Below are positions 21,380 to 31,643 of a stretch of DNA of 64,000 nt, one piece after another; position 1 is the stretch's first letter, and the number at the start of each line of letters is the position of its first letter. The notes beneath the pieces were generated by a model. It searched no databases. It was not told where the DNA came from and saw only the letters and a program-made list of their open reading frames with translations. The translations under genes were made by a program, and so were the position numbers. Origin of the DNA: Corynebacterium auris (GTDB taxonomy: Bacteria > Actinomycetota > Actinomycetes > Mycobacteriales > Mycobacteriaceae); the NCBI RefSeq assembly GCF_030408575.1, contig NZ_CP047047.1, positions 977,990-1,041,989 on the forward strand, read 5' to 3'.

Positions 21380-22804
21380 TTAGCGTCCGTCCGTGTCTTT
21401 CGACTTGTCTGCCGGGGAGACTGCGGGGAAGGAACCCGTTTCGTACATCTTCTCGTAGGCCGCCCAGTTAATGGGCGCATCCGAGGGGGTCGGGGCCCCG
21501 TTGTAGGAGTCGGCCTCTGGGTTGAGCGCGGGGTTGTCCTCGAGGGAGAACTCGCTGGAGGAGTCGGCGTCCAGGTCGGCGGCGACCTCCTCCTGCACCG
21601 ACTGCCACAGGTGGGTGTCGGCGACGTTGGACTCGTCGACAAGCTTCTCGATCTCGCGGCGCTGCGCCGAGGTGAGGTCGTCCTCGCCGGGGTCGAGAGC
21701 GGTGGCGGCCAGGCTGGCCAGGCGTTCGCGGCGCCTCGTTTCGGCGCGGATGCCGGCGCGGCCGTTGATCCAGCCGATCACCATGACCACGATGAGCGCC
21801 ATGCCCAGGTACCCCAGCACCGGGTAGACCCAGCTGACCAGGTCTGCGAAACCGATGAAGGACAGTGCAAAGCCGATGAGGACAACGGTGAAGTAGACGG
21901 GGCGGAAGCGCTCCGGGTGGGAGGCGGTCAGGCGCCGCGACATGGCGTAGAACATGCCCACCGCCGTGTTGTAGACCATCATGTAGATGACGATGGAGAC
22001 CACGATGCCGACTGCCGGGTGCATGCTGTTGAACACCATGAGCAGCGGGAAGTCGGCGCCGAACGCGCTTTCCATGTTGAGGAAGATGATGAAGACAAGG
22101 ATGACCAGCAGGCTGGCAAACAGCATGCCGCCGATCAGCCCGCCGACGCCGGCTTCGCGGGGGTTGAGCTGGGATCCCGCGATGACGAGGATCATCGACA
22201 CCGCCATAATGACACACAGCGAGGCGTAGTTCAGCGCCGAGATCAGCCAGTTGTTGAACACGCCGCTGGTGGGCTCGTTCTGCATCGCCAGCTCGTTGAG
22301 GCCGCCGATGTTCTCGGGCATGTTGAGGATCGTCACCACCAACGCTGCGAGCACGGCGAGGATGAGGAAGGGGGTAATCGCCGAGATCACGCGGGTGAGC
22401 TTATCGACGTCCAGGAAGCCCGACAGGATAAGGAAGAACGTCAGGATGGCGGAGCCGACCCAGGTGGGGAAGCCGAACTGCTGCTCCAAGTTGGACCCCC
22501 CGCCGGCGATCATGACAAAGCCGATGGAAAACAGGGTCAGCATCGTGGCCACATCCATGAAGGTGGACACGACGGGGTAGGAGACGTTGCGGAAGACGGC
22601 GCTGTGGTCGTCGGCGAGGTAGTAGGAGCCGAGCTGGAACAGGCTGGCACCGACCACGACGATGGTGATGCCGGCGACGATGGCCCCGACGATGCCCCAG
22701 TAGCCGTAGGCAAGAAAGTACTGAATGGTCTCCTGCCCCGACGCGAAGCCGGCCCCGACGAGGAGACCGACGAAGGCGAGGGCGACCGTAACCGATTTTC
22801 TCAT
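21380..22804 (-). CDS. YkvI-like multi-pass membrane transporter
   Basis: 474 residues with about ten hydrophobic segments through residue 350 and a soluble acidic C-terminal tail of about 120 residues. The start VALAFVGLLVGAGFASGQET, with its GAGFASGQE motif, is typical of YkvI/LeuT-fold putative transporters. Substrate unknown. RBS AGGAAGTG precedes the ATG. The long hydrophilic tail (DADSSSEFSLEDNP) is unusual for the family and may be regulatory. Confidence 0.75.
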   Translation of the reverse strand: MRKSVTVALAFVGLLVGAGFASGQETIQYFLAYGYWGIVGAIVAGITIVVVGASLFQLGSYYLADDHSAVFRNVSYPVVSTFMDVATMLTLFSIGFVMIAGGGSNLEQQFGFPTWVGSAILTFFLILSGFLDVDKLTRVISAITPFLILAVLAALVVTILNMPENIGGLNELAMQNEPTSGVFNNWLISALNYASLCVIMAVSMILVIAGSQLNPREAGVGGLIGGMLFASLLVILVFIIFLNMESAFGADFPLLMVFNSMHPAVGIVVSIVIYMMVYNTAVGMFYAMSRRLTASHPERFRPVYFTVVLIGFALSFIGFADLVSWVYPVLGYLGMALIVVMVIGWINGRAGIRAETRRRERLASLAATALDPGEDDLTSAQRREIEKLVDESNVADTHLWQSVQEEVAADLDADSSSEFSLEDNPALNPEADSYNGAPTPSDAPINWAAYEKMYETGSFPAVSPADKSKDTDGR

Positions 22805-22979
22805 GTCACTTCCTAGGTTGAAAAAAGGTCGAAAAAGAAAACTAGCGGCCTACTAGGTTAGCAAACGCTTCGCTTTGTCCCTATTTGGCCCAGCCGTCCT
22901 GCCGCGGGAGCAAAAAACTTCGGAGCCACGCCGCGCGCGCTGGCTGGACGGGGGAGAGGGCTCGCCTACTGTCGGGAGA

Positions 22980-23780
22980 ATGAGCGAGAAGAACTGGCGA
23001 GACGTAACCTCCGACGACTTCGACGACGTGCCCGAGGTGCCCACCTACCGACACGACGCGGGAAACGGCGCGGCCCCCACGCCCCCGCAGGACATCTACG
23101 AGCGGACCGGAAAGGCCGCCCCAACGGAAGTGTTCCCGGTCAGCCCCGCGCCCGCCCCCGCTGCGGCGGAGCCGACGGAGTATCTGGCCCCCGCCGGGCC
23201 CGCCCCGGTCGGGGGAGAAACCGCGGTGGCCCCCGCAATGTCCGAGCCCGCCAACCTGCCCGCCCGCCGCGGCACCACCGACTTCGGTCTTCTCCTGTTG
23301 CGCCTTCTGGTCGGTGGGTATCTCATCCTGGACGCGGTGCGGATTTTCTTCCGGCTCGGCGGCTCGGCCGGAATCGAGGGGCTGGAAAACGCTTTCGCGG
23401 CCTACGCCTACGGTGACGTCCTGGCCGTCGTCATTCCCACCCTGGCGCTCGCCGCCGGAGTGTTTCTTGTGCTTGGGCTCATCGCGCCGGTCGCCGCTAT
23501 GGTCGCCGTCGTGGTCAGTGCCTTCGGCGCGGCGCACGCGCTGGCGCAATCTGGGGTGGGGGCGAACCCGCTGGATTGGGACGCGGCGCTGTGGCTGCCC
23601 GTGATGCTTTTCGGCACCAGCTTCGTGCTGCAGTTCACCGGGCCGGGCCTCTACGGTGTCGACGCAGGGCGCAGCTGGGCCCGGCGCCCCCTGGCCAGCT
23701 CCTTCGTCTGCGCGGCGCTGGGCGTTGCCGTTGCCATCCTGGTGTGGTGGTTCGGCGCGGGCGTCAACCCGCTGGCCTAG
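22980..23780 (+). CDS. DoxX-family membrane protein with disordered N-terminus
   Basis: 266 residues. About 100 Pro/Ala-rich hydrophilic residues precede a four-helix DoxX-like core (FGLLLLRLLVGGYLILDAV, then VVIPTLALAAGVFLVLGLI). DoxX proteins are linked to respiratory or redox-stress complexes; the role here is unknown. TACTGT seven bases before the ATG suggests a leaderless message. It converges on ilvD; a GGCGCC hairpin separates them at 23781-23800. Confidence 0.75.
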   Translation: MSEKNWRDVTSDDFDDVPEVPTYRHDAGNGAAPTPPQDIYERTGKAAPTEVFPVSPAPAPAAAEPTEYLAPAGPAPVGGETAVAPAMSEPANLPARRGTTDFGLLLLRLLVGGYLILDAVRIFFRLGGSAGIEGLENAFAAYAYGDVLAVVIPTLALAAGVFLVLGLIAPVAAMVAVVVSAFGAAHALAQSGVGANPLDWDAALWLPVMLFGTSFVLQFTGPGLYGVDAGRSWARRPLASSFVCAALGVAVAILVWWFGAGVNPLA

Positions 23781-23801
23781 GGGGCGCCGCCCGGCGCCTC
23801 G

Positions 23802-25640
23802 CTAGTCCACCTGGCGCACGGCACCCTTGTCGGCGCTCGTGGCCATCTTGGCGTAGGCGCGCAGGGCCTTCGTCACGGTGCGGGTGCGGTTGGGCGTCCA
23901 AGGTGCGTCGGAGGCCTCCATCTGGGCGCGCCGCTCGGCCAGGACCTCGGCGGGGACGTCGAGGGTGAGCTCGCGGCGGGACACGGAGATGGAGATGGTG
24001 TCGCCGTTTTCAATCAGCCCGATCAGGCCCCCGTGCGCGGCCTCGGGCGAGATGTGCCCGATGGACAGGCCCGAGGTCCCGCCGGAGAAGCGGCCGTCGG
24101 TGATCAGGGCGCACTTCTTGCCCAGCCCGGCGCCCTTGAGGAAGGACGTCGGGTGGAGCATCTCCTGCATACCCGGGCCGCCGGAGGGGCCCTCGTAGCG
24201 GATCACCACGACCTCGCCCTCCTGCACCTCGCGGGCGAGGATGGTCGAGACGGCCTGTTCCTGAGAGTCGACAACGCGAGCGGGGCCGGAAAACTCCCAC
24301 AGCCCTTCCTCGACGCCGGCCGTTTTGAGGATGGCCCCGTCCGGCGCCAGGTTCCCGCGCAGAACCACCAGGCCGCCGTCGGAGGTGAAGGGGTGCTCGA
24401 CGTCGTGGATGACACCGACGGTGGAGTCCGTGTCCAGCGACGACCAGCGCGCGGACTGGGAGAAAGCCTGCGTGGTGCGCTGCCCGCCGGGCGCTGCGTG
24501 GTAGAGCTCCACTGCGTCTTCGAGCGGGTTCTCGGAGCGGATGTCCCAGTCCGCCAGCCACGCGTCGAGGCTGGGGTAGGCAACGGTGTGGACGTCCTTG
24601 TGCAGCAAACCGGCGCGGTCAAGCTCGCCGAGGATGGCGGGAATACCGCCGGCGCGGTGGACGTCCTCGACGTGGGCGTCGCCGTTGGGGGCGACTTTGG
24701 ACAGGCACGGGATCTGGTGCGAAAGCTCGTCGATGTCGGTGAGGTCGAAGTCGACCTCACCCTCCTGGGCGGCGGCGAGGATGTGCAGGATCGTGTTGGT
24801 GGACCCGCCCATCGCCATATCGAGGGCCATCGCGTTGCGGAAGGCGTGCTCGGAGGCGACGGAGCGCGGCAGCACCGTCTCGTCGCCTTCTCCGTAGTAG
24901 CGATTGCACAGCTCCACGATGGTCTCGCCGGCCTTCTCGAACAGCGCGCGGCGCGCGGTGTGCGTGGCCAGGGTCGTGCCGTTGCCCGGCAGCGACAAAC
25001 CCAGCGCCTCGGTGAGGCAGTTCATGGAGTTGGCGGTGAACATGCCCGAGCAGGACCCGCAGGTGGGGCAGGCGTTGTTGGCAATGTCGTCGAGCTGGGC
25101 GTCGCTGACGCTGTCGTCGGCGGACAGAGCGATCGCGTCGATGAGGTCGGACTTCGGCTTGGTCACGCCGCCGACGGAGATCGCCTTACCGGCCTCCATC
25201 GGCCCGCCGGAGACGAAGACGGCGGGGATGTTCAGGCGCATCGCGGCGTTGAGCATGCCCGGGGTGATCTTGTCGCAGTTGGAGATGCACACCATCGCGT
25301 CGACGGTGTGGGCGTTGACCATGTACTCCACCGAATCGGAGATGATTTCGCGAGACGGCAGGGAGTAGAGCATGCCGGAGTGGCCCATGGCGATGCCGTC
25401 GTCGACGGCGATCGTGTTGAACTCTTTGGGGATGCCCCCCGCGGCGCGCACGGCCTTCGCGACGATGTCGCCGACGTCCTTGAGGTGGACGTGGCCGGGG
25501 ACGAACTGGGTGTAGGAGTTCACGATGGCCACGATCGGTTTGCCGAACTCGTTTTCTTGCGTTCCGGTGGCGCGCCACAGCGCGCGGGCGCCTGCGGCCT
25601 GGCGGCCGACTGTTGTCACTCGTGAGCGAAGGGGGATCAC
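23802..25640 (-). CDS. ilvD: Dihydroxy-acid dehydratase
   Basis: 612 residues, full length. IlvD dehydrates dihydroxyisovalerate and dihydroxymethylvalerate, the third step of valine/isoleucine synthesis, using a [2Fe-2S] or [4Fe-4S] cluster. Cluster cysteines are visible in [10 protein letters not shown] and [13 protein letters not shown] start at 25640, whose GGAG site lies inside the last codons of the PH-domain gene. ilvBNC lies 2.4 kb away on the other strand. Confidence 0.96.
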   Translation of the reverse strand: MIPLRSRVTTVGRQAAGARALWRATGTQENEFGKPIVAIVNSYTQFVPGHVHLKDVGDIVAKAVRAAGGIPKEFNTIAVDDGIAMGHSGMLYSLPSREIISDSVEYMVNAHTVDAMVCISNCDKITPGMLNAAMRLNIPAVFVSGGPMEAGKAISVGGVTKPKSDLIDAIALSADDSVSDAQLDDIANNACPTCGSCSGMFTANSMNCLTEALGLSLPGNGTTLATHTARRALFEKAGETIVELCNRYYGEGDETVLPRSVASEHAFRNAMALDMAMGGSTNTILHILAAAQEGEVDFDLTDIDELSHQIPCLSKVAPNGDAHVEDVHRAGGIPAILGELDRAGLLHKDVHTVAYPSLDAWLADWDIRSENPLEDAVELYHAAPGGQRTTQAFSQSARWSSLDTDSTVGVIHDVEHPFTSDGGLVVLRGNLAPDGAILKTAGVEEGLWEFSGPARVVDSQEQAVSTILAREVQEGEVVVIRYEGPSGGPGMQEMLHPTSFLKGAGLGKKCALITDGRFSGGTSGLSIGHISPEAAHGGLIGLIENGDTISISVSRRELTLDVPAEVLAERRAQMEASDAPWTPNRTRTVTKALRAYAKMATSADKGAVRQVD

Positions 25641-25643
25641 GGC

Positions 25644-26177
25644 CTACTCCTTATCGTTGTCGGTGGGTGTTCGTACCGGGCGCGGGCCCGGGGTGTCGGG
25701 GTTTTCGCTGAGGTAAACCTCGTACTCCTCGCGGCTGAGGAGGACCTTGTTGCCCTCGCGGTCGATGATTTCGTACTTGCCGTCTGCGGCCTCGGCGCTG
25801 CCGGTGATGACGTCGGTAACGCGCCCCCGTGAGGCCTCGGACAACTCGGGAATCGAGTTGAAGGTGACGCCGGGCATCGGCAGAGCGCGCCCGTCGGTGG
25901 TGGTCGCAAGTACGCGGGCGCCCTTGAAGGCGATGCCCGTAAGGTCGTCCCACGGGATGGTCTCGTCCCGCCGGAAGAGATACCGCAGCGAAATCCCTTG
26001 CTCACCCACTGTAGTCGAGGCGGTGAGCACCCATGCCAAGGCTGCGACGGGGAAGGCGAGGAGCCAACCGAGGTAGAGCGGCGCCCAGGCGATTCCGATA
26101 AGCGCGATGCCGATCATGAGCACGATGGCTACGACATGCTCTCGGCTGGGGCGGAAGACCTGCGACGGCTCAGTCAT
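25644..26177 (-). CDS. Membrane-anchored bacterial PH-domain protein
   Basis: 177 residues. Two hydrophobic segments at about residues 15-50, then a domain resembling bacterial PH domains (GISLRYLFRRDETIPWDDL, LPMPGVTFNSIPEL), and an acidic tail. Function unknown. Its stop is three bases from the ilvD start, so the two are cotranscribed and probably coupled. TAGCAT seven bases upstream of the ATG suggests a leaderless start for the pair. Confidence 0.75.
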   Translation of the reverse strand: MTEPSQVFRPSREHVVAIVLMIGIALIGIAWAPLYLGWLLAFPVAALAWVLTASTTVGEQGISLRYLFRRDETIPWDDLTGIAFKGARVLATTTDGRALPMPGVTFNSIPELSEASRGRVTDVITGSAEAADGKYEIIDREGNKVLLSREEYEVYLSENPDTPGPRPVRTPTDNDKE

Positions 26178-26200
26178 GCCTGCAATGCTAGTCACCCGCC

Positions 26201-27790
26201 TTAGGGTGCCTGCGTCTGGGGCGCGTTCTCATTCGGTGCTGTTGCCTGGCCGCCCTCACCGCCGGGGGCGCGGGTCTCCGGCTGGCCGGCCGGCGTCGCC
26301 GGGGCCTGCGTGCCCTGCTGCTCGCTCGGGCTCTGCGGCTGCGGCTGCGGCGTCCCGGTGGCGGGCGGCTGGCCCGTGGGCGACGTCGGCTCCGGCTGGG
26401 GTGCTGTCGGCTGCGTCGTGGCGGGCTGCGTCGCGGTGGGCTGCGGTGTCGTGGAGGTGGGCGTCGGCTCCTGGGAGGTGGTGGTGGCGCTCGTGCGCGG
26501 CGGGGGCGCGAGAATGCCGGAGCGCTCCGGGTCGTCCTCGGTCGGCCCGAGCGTGAGCCCGCGCGCGATGAGCAGGATGACGAAGACACCCAGCAAAATG
26601 GCGGTGGACATCCGCATTTTGCCGCCGAAAGCGAGGCTGGTCTGCTTGTGTGCCTCATCCGCGAGCATGTCCGAGGCGGGGTCGTCGTCCGGGTCGGTGA
26701 TGTGCTCGGTTTCGGCGTCGTTGCTCGCCTCCGTGGATTCGCCGGCGCCAGCGGGCACGGGGCTCAGGCGCGTTGAGGTGCTCTCAGCCGGGCGGTCGAT
26801 GACCTCGGTGGGCTGTTCAGCCTGCGCGTCCTCCGCGTCCGCGGCATCGTGTGGTTGGCGCGGCCCGGCCACCTGCCCGGCGGCGGCGAAGGCCTCCGTG
26901 GCCTTGGCGTGGTCAAGCACGTGATCCATGCGCGTGCCAGTGACCGTGGGGGCGGAGCCGTACTCGTCCCAGAACTCGTTGAGCAGCGACACGCGCAGAG
27001 CGCGCTCAACCATCCATTGGCTCAGCGGCTCGACGCGCACCATCAGGCGCAGGTCCATCGTCCATGGCATGCCCACGGTGGCCGGCGGATTGACGTCCAC
27101 GGCCGGGTGGACCTCGAGTTCGCCCAGGACGGTGGGAGCGACGTCAGCGGAGGCCAGGGTGGCGCGGGCCGCCTTTTCCGCTCGGTCGACGGCTTCCTCC
27201 GCGCTGTCCGAGCCGAGCAAGGGGATGGGCATGACCACGAGCGCCGTGGACCAGTAGTTGGAGTAGTTGACGGCGATACGCGCGGCGGAGTTGGGGATGG
27301 AGACGGTGGCCTGCTCAAGCGTGCGGATGTGCGTGGAGCGCATCGTGATCTGGATGACGGTACCGCTGACGTCCAGCCCGCCGCCTTCGAAAGAGACGTG
27401 GTCGCCGACGCCGAACTGCTTTTCGGTCAGGATGAAAAAGCCAGCCAAGAAGTCGGCGATGATGTTCTGGGCGCCGAAACCGACGGCGGCCGAGACGACC
27501 GTTGCGGGGATGGCGGCGCCCGCGAGGGAGAAGCCCATCTGCTGCAGCAGGAAGACCAGCAGCAGGAAGAAGGCAATGATCTGCGCGATGTTGATGCCCA
27601 CGCCGGCTATCGCCAGGCGCGTCTTCGCCTCGTCGGCGTCAGCGGTGTTGCTGACCTGCCGCTCTACCACGCGGTTGGCAAAGCGCGCGGCGCGCGGGAT
27701 GAGCAGCGCCACGACAACGAGGAGAGCAAGGTTAATTCCTGTTTCGGCGATCCAGCGCCAGAGTTCTTCAGCGATACGGGCAAATGGCAT
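26201..27790 (-). CDS. MscS-family mechanosensitive channel with long cytoplasmic tail
   Basis: 529 residues. N-terminal transmembrane helices, then the MscS core: VVSAAVGFGAQNIIADFLAG (pore helix and following beta domain), DHVSFEGGGLDVSGTV and TVSIPNSA. After the core, a hydrophilic region, one additional hydrophobic helix near residue 400 (AILLGVFVILLIARGL) and a Pro/Thr/Gln-rich low-complexity tail of about 100 residues. A similar extra helix and tail occur in the C. glutamicum glutamate exporter MscCG, but this gene sits beside ilv genes and orthology is not shown. Leaderless start after TAGGGT. Confidence 0.82.
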   Translation of the reverse strand: MPFARIAEELWRWIAETGINLALLVVVALLIPRAARFANRVVERQVSNTADADEAKTRLAIAGVGINIAQIIAFFLLLVFLLQQMGFSLAGAAIPATVVSAAVGFGAQNIIADFLAGFFILTEKQFGVGDHVSFEGGGLDVSGTVIQITMRSTHIRTLEQATVSIPNSAARIAVNYSNYWSTALVVMPIPLLGSDSAEEAVDRAEKAARATLASADVAPTVLGELEVHPAVDVNPPATVGMPWTMDLRLMVRVEPLSQWMVERALRVSLLNEFWDEYGSAPTVTGTRMDHVLDHAKATEAFAAAGQVAGPRQPHDAADAEDAQAEQPTEVIDRPAESTSTRLSPVPAGAGESTEASNDAETEHITDPDDDPASDMLADEAHKQTSLAFGGKMRMSTAILLGVFVILLIARGLTLGPTEDDPERSGILAPPPRTSATTTSQEPTPTSTTPQPTATQPATTQPTAPQPEPTSPTGQPPATGTPQPQPQSPSEQQGTQAPATPAGQPETRAPGGEGGQATAPNENAPQTQAP

Positions 27791-27862
27791 AGCACCCAAC
27801 CCTAGACACAAATCTGTACCGTTAGTCCAACAGTTTCCTGTGTCGTGTGTATGATCTATCGC

Positions 27863-27913
27863 ATGACCAGTTTTCGACTAGCGGTAATTATTCCGGTGCG
27901 GCGCTTGCCGTAG
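27863..27913 (+). CDS. ilvBNC leader (attenuator) peptide
   Basis: A 16-residue peptide, MTSFRLAVIIPVRRLP. Two Leu, two Val and two Ile make up six of 16 residues, as expected for attenuation by branched-chain aminoacyl-tRNA supply; C. glutamicum ilvBNC is known to be attenuated in this way. TATGAT at 27850-27855 lies seven bases before the ATG, so the peptide itself is translated from a leaderless end. Confidence 0.8.
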   Translation: MTSFRLAVIIPVRRLP

Positions 27914-27947
27914 CGGTCTGAATTTCTGCTCAGTCGCCACAACAAGC

Positions 27948-27987
27948 GCCCCCGCACAGCACCTCCTGCTGCTCGGGGGCTTTGTTT
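27948..27987 (+). terminator. Attenuator hairpin upstream of ilvB
   Basis: GCCCCCG (27948-27954) pairs with CGGGGGC (27974-27980) and is followed by TTTGTTTT. It lies 34 bases after the leader-peptide stop and before the ilvB ribosome site, the position of a transcription attenuator. Confidence 0.85.
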
Positions 27988-28030
27988 TGGTCACCTGACC
28001 TGTCCCTTACCCAAAAAGGAGCTTTCCAGC

Positions 28031-29887
28031 GTGGCTGGTTCCCAGAAGCCTTCGAAAAAGTCCCCGTCGAAGCAGAAACGGTCCCCGGAAGCGGACCCCG
28101 CCCGCGCCCCCGAGCGGATGAGCGGCGCCGATGCCGTGGTCCGCAGCCTCGAGGAGCTCGGCGTCGAGCTCGTCTTCGGCCTGCCCGGCGGCGCGGTGCT
28201 GCCCCTGTACGATTCCCTCTTCGCCGCCAAGAAGTTGCGCCACGTGCTCGTGCGTCACGAGCAGGGCGCGGGCCACGCGGCAACCGGGTACGCCCAGGCG
28301 ACCGGGAAGGTTGGCGTGTGCATGGCCACCTCGGGCCCCGGCGCGACGAACTTGGTCACCCCGCTTGCCGACGCCTACCTCGACTCGGTCCCGATCGTCG
28401 CCATCACGGGCCAGGTGGGCTCGCCCCTGATCGGCACCGACGCCTTCCAGGAGGCTGACATTCGCGGCATCACCATGCCCATCACCAAGCACAACCTCAT
28501 GGTGACCAGCGCCGACCAGATCCCGCAGGCGATCGCCACAGCCATCCACATCGCCAGCACGGGTCGGCCCGGCCCCGTGCTCGTGGATATTCCGAAGGAC
28601 CTGCAGGCGGAGGAGATCGAGTTCCACTGGCCGGCCGCGCTCGACCTGCCCGGCTACAAGCCGAACGTCAAGCCGCACAACCGCCAGATCACGCAGGCGG
28701 CCCGGATGATCTCGCAGGCGAAACGGCCCGTCCTCTACATTGGCGGCGGTGTGATCAAGGCGGAGGCGCACGAGGAGCTGCGCGAGTTCGTCGAGGCGAC
28801 CGGCGTGCCCGTGGTGACCACGCTCATGGCCCTCGGCGCGTTCCCGGAAAGCCACCCGCTGCACTTGGGCATGCCGGGAATGCACGGCACGGTGCCCGCC
28901 GTCGGTGCGCTGCAGGAGGCCGACCTCCTCATCGCCATCGGCACGCGTTTCGACGACCGAGTCACAGGCAACACCGCGACCTTTGCGCCCGGGGCGAAGA
29001 CGATCCACGCCGACATCGATCCCGCGGAGGTGGGCAAGATTCGCGACGTCGAGGTGCCCATCGTCGGCGACGCCAAGCGCGTCCTTTCGGCCCTGACGGA
29101 CTCTTTTGTGGCGAAGGGGCTGGACAAGCCGTCGATAAGCGAATGGCTTGAGCGTCTCGACGACCTCAAGGAGCGCTTCCCCCGCGGCTACGAGCCGCAG
29201 TCGGACGGGAAGCTGGCGCCGCAGTTTGTCATCGAGACCCTCTCGCGCGAGGTCGGCCCCGAGGCGATTTACGTCGCCGGCGTGGGCCAGCACCAGATGT
29301 GGTCGGCGCAGTTCCTCGACTTCGAGCACCCCCGCACGTGGATCAACTCTGGCGGGCTGGGGACCATGGGGTACGCGGTTCCCGCCGCGCTGGGCGCGAA
29401 GGCCGGACGGCCGGACAAGGAGGTCTGGGCGGTCGATGGAGACGGGTGCTTCCAGATGACCAACCAGGAGATCACCACCGCGGCGCTCGAGGGCTTTCCC
29501 ATCAAGATCGCCCTGATTAACAACGGCAACCTCGGCATGGTGCGCCAGTGGCAGACCCTGTTCTACGCGGGCCACTACTCGCACACGAAGTTGGGCGGGG
29601 AGGTCTACGTCCCAGACTTCGTCAAGCTTTCCGAGGCGCTCGGCGCCGAAGCCATCCGCGTCACCTCCGAGGAGGAGGTCGTCCCCGCGATCCGCCGGGC
29701 CCGAGAGATCAATGACCGCCCCGTCGTCGTCGAGTTCATCGTCGGTGAGGACGCCCAGGTGTGGCCGATGATCGCTGCGGGCAGCAACAACTCGGACATC
29801 CACTACGCCCTGAACATCCGCCCGTTCTTCGACATGGAGGAGTCCGCGGCGGAAACCCCGGCGGACATCCACGAGAGGGGAAAGTAA
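28031..29887 (+). CDS. ilvB: Acetolactate synthase large subunit
   Basis: 618 residues. The ThDP enzyme condenses pyruvate with pyruvate or 2-oxobutyrate. After a basic, disordered N-terminus come the Glu-containing [14 protein letters not shown], the FAD/beta domain ([17 protein letters not shown]) and the ThDP motif VDGDGCFQM...[13 protein letters not shown] start at 28031 preceded by AAAAAGGAG. ilvN follows after three bases. Expression is likely under the attenuator upstream. Confidence 0.96.
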   Translation: MAGSQKPSKKSPSKQKRSPEADPARAPERMSGADAVVRSLEELGVELVFGLPGGAVLPLYDSLFAAKKLRHVLVRHEQGAGHAATGYAQATGKVGVCMATSGPGATNLVTPLADAYLDSVPIVAITGQVGSPLIGTDAFQEADIRGITMPITKHNLMVTSADQIPQAIATAIHIASTGRPGPVLVDIPKDLQAEEIEFHWPAALDLPGYKPNVKPHNRQITQAARMISQAKRPVLYIGGGVIKAEAHEELREFVEATGVPVVTTLMALGAFPESHPLHLGMPGMHGTVPAVGALQEADLLIAIGTRFDDRVTGNTATFAPGAKTIHADIDPAEVGKIRDVEVPIVGDAKRVLSALTDSFVAKGLDKPSISEWLERLDDLKERFPRGYEPQSDGKLAPQFVIETLSREVGPEAIYVAGVGQHQMWSAQFLDFEHPRTWINSGGLGTMGYAVPAALGAKAGRPDKEVWAVDGDGCFQMTNQEITTAALEGFPIKIALINNGNLGMVRQWQTLFYAGHYSHTKLGGEVYVPDFVKLSEALGAEAIRVTSEEEVVPAIRRAREINDRPVVVEFIVGEDAQVWPMIAAGSNNSDIHYALNIRPFFDMEESAAETPADIHERGK

Positions 29888-29890
29888 ACA

Positions 29891-30409
29891 ATGCTGAATA
29901 ACGACGAACCCACCCGCAACATCCTGTCGGTGCTGGTGCTCGACCTCGACGGGATCATCACCCGCGTGACCGCCCTGTTCACCCGGCGCGGCTACAACCT
30001 GATCTCGCTGGTGTCCGCCAAGACGGAGACCGAGGGCATCAACCGGCTGACCATCGTGGTGGACGCCTCCGAATATCACATCGAGCAGATCACCAAGCAG
30101 CTGCACAAGCTGGTTCAGGTGCTCAAGGTCGTGCGGCTTGAGGACGACACGACCATCGCGCGCTCCCTCATGCTGGTGAAGGTGGACGCGAATAACTCCA
30201 ACCGCACGCAGGTCGTCGACGCCGCCGCGATCTTCCGCGCCCGCGTCGTGGACGTCTCGCCGGACTCCGTGGTCATCGAGGCCACCGGCGTGCCCTCGAA
30301 GCTGCGCGCGTTCCTCGACGTGATGGAGAGTTTCGGCGTGCGCGAGCTGGTGCAGTCCGGCCAGGTGGCGCTCAACCGCGGGCCGAAAACTTTTGCGCCG
30401 TCAAAGTAG
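29891..30409 (+). CDS. ilvN: Acetolactate synthase small (regulatory) subunit
   Basis: 172 residues. An ACT domain (ILSVLVLDLDGIITRVTALF) gives valine feedback control, and the C-terminal half (VDAAAIFRARVVDVSPDSVV) activates the large subunit. Translation is likely coupled to ilvB. In the C. glutamicum enzyme, feedback-resistance changes map to this ACT domain. Confidence 0.95.
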   Translation: MLNNDEPTRNILSVLVLDLDGIITRVTALFTRRGYNLISLVSAKTETEGINRLTIVVDASEYHIEQITKQLHKLVQVLKVVRLEDDTTIARSLMLVKVDANNSNRTQVVDAAAIFRARVVDVSPDSVVIEATGVPSKLRAFLDVMESFGVRELVQSGQVALNRGPKTFAPSK

Positions 30410-30428
30410 GAAGTAGCCAGCCCAATCG

Positions 30429-30460
30429 CAGCGGCGGGCCCGCCGCTGTGTCATAATATG
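30429..30460. promoter_or_regulatory. 20-bp perfect palindrome and ilvC promoter
   Basis: CAGCGGCGGG followed directly by CCCGCCGCTG (30429-30448) forms a perfect palindrome, and TCATAATATG with a -10-like CATAAT follows at once. ilvC is known to have its own promoter in C. glutamicum; here the palindrome occupies the spacer/-35 region. It could be an operator, or a hairpin that reduces read-through from ilvN. Confidence 0.55.
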
Positions 30461-30469
30461 AAACAGTAA

Positions 30470-31519
<1,050 letters not shown>

Positions 31520-31545
31520 TAGCCGCGGAGTGGCGCTGGAACACG

Positions 31546-31587
31546 CGCCCCGGTCGGCCAGTGGGAGGGGGCTGGCCGACCGGGGCG
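31546..31587 (+). terminator. Terminator after ilvC
   Basis: A 16-bp perfect stem (31546-31561 with 31572-31587), ten-base loop, ending in a short GTTCC. The U tract is poor but the stem is very stable, as usual in GC-rich actinobacteria. Confidence 0.75.
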
Positions 31588-31643
31588 TTCCGGCATTTTC
31601 AATAGGTTGCCAATAAGCTGGTGTGGCGGTTAGGCTGCACCCT

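Noticed and set aside
28007..30106. 699-residue minus-strand open frame
   Set aside because: Antisense of ilvB/ilvN with shadow composition.
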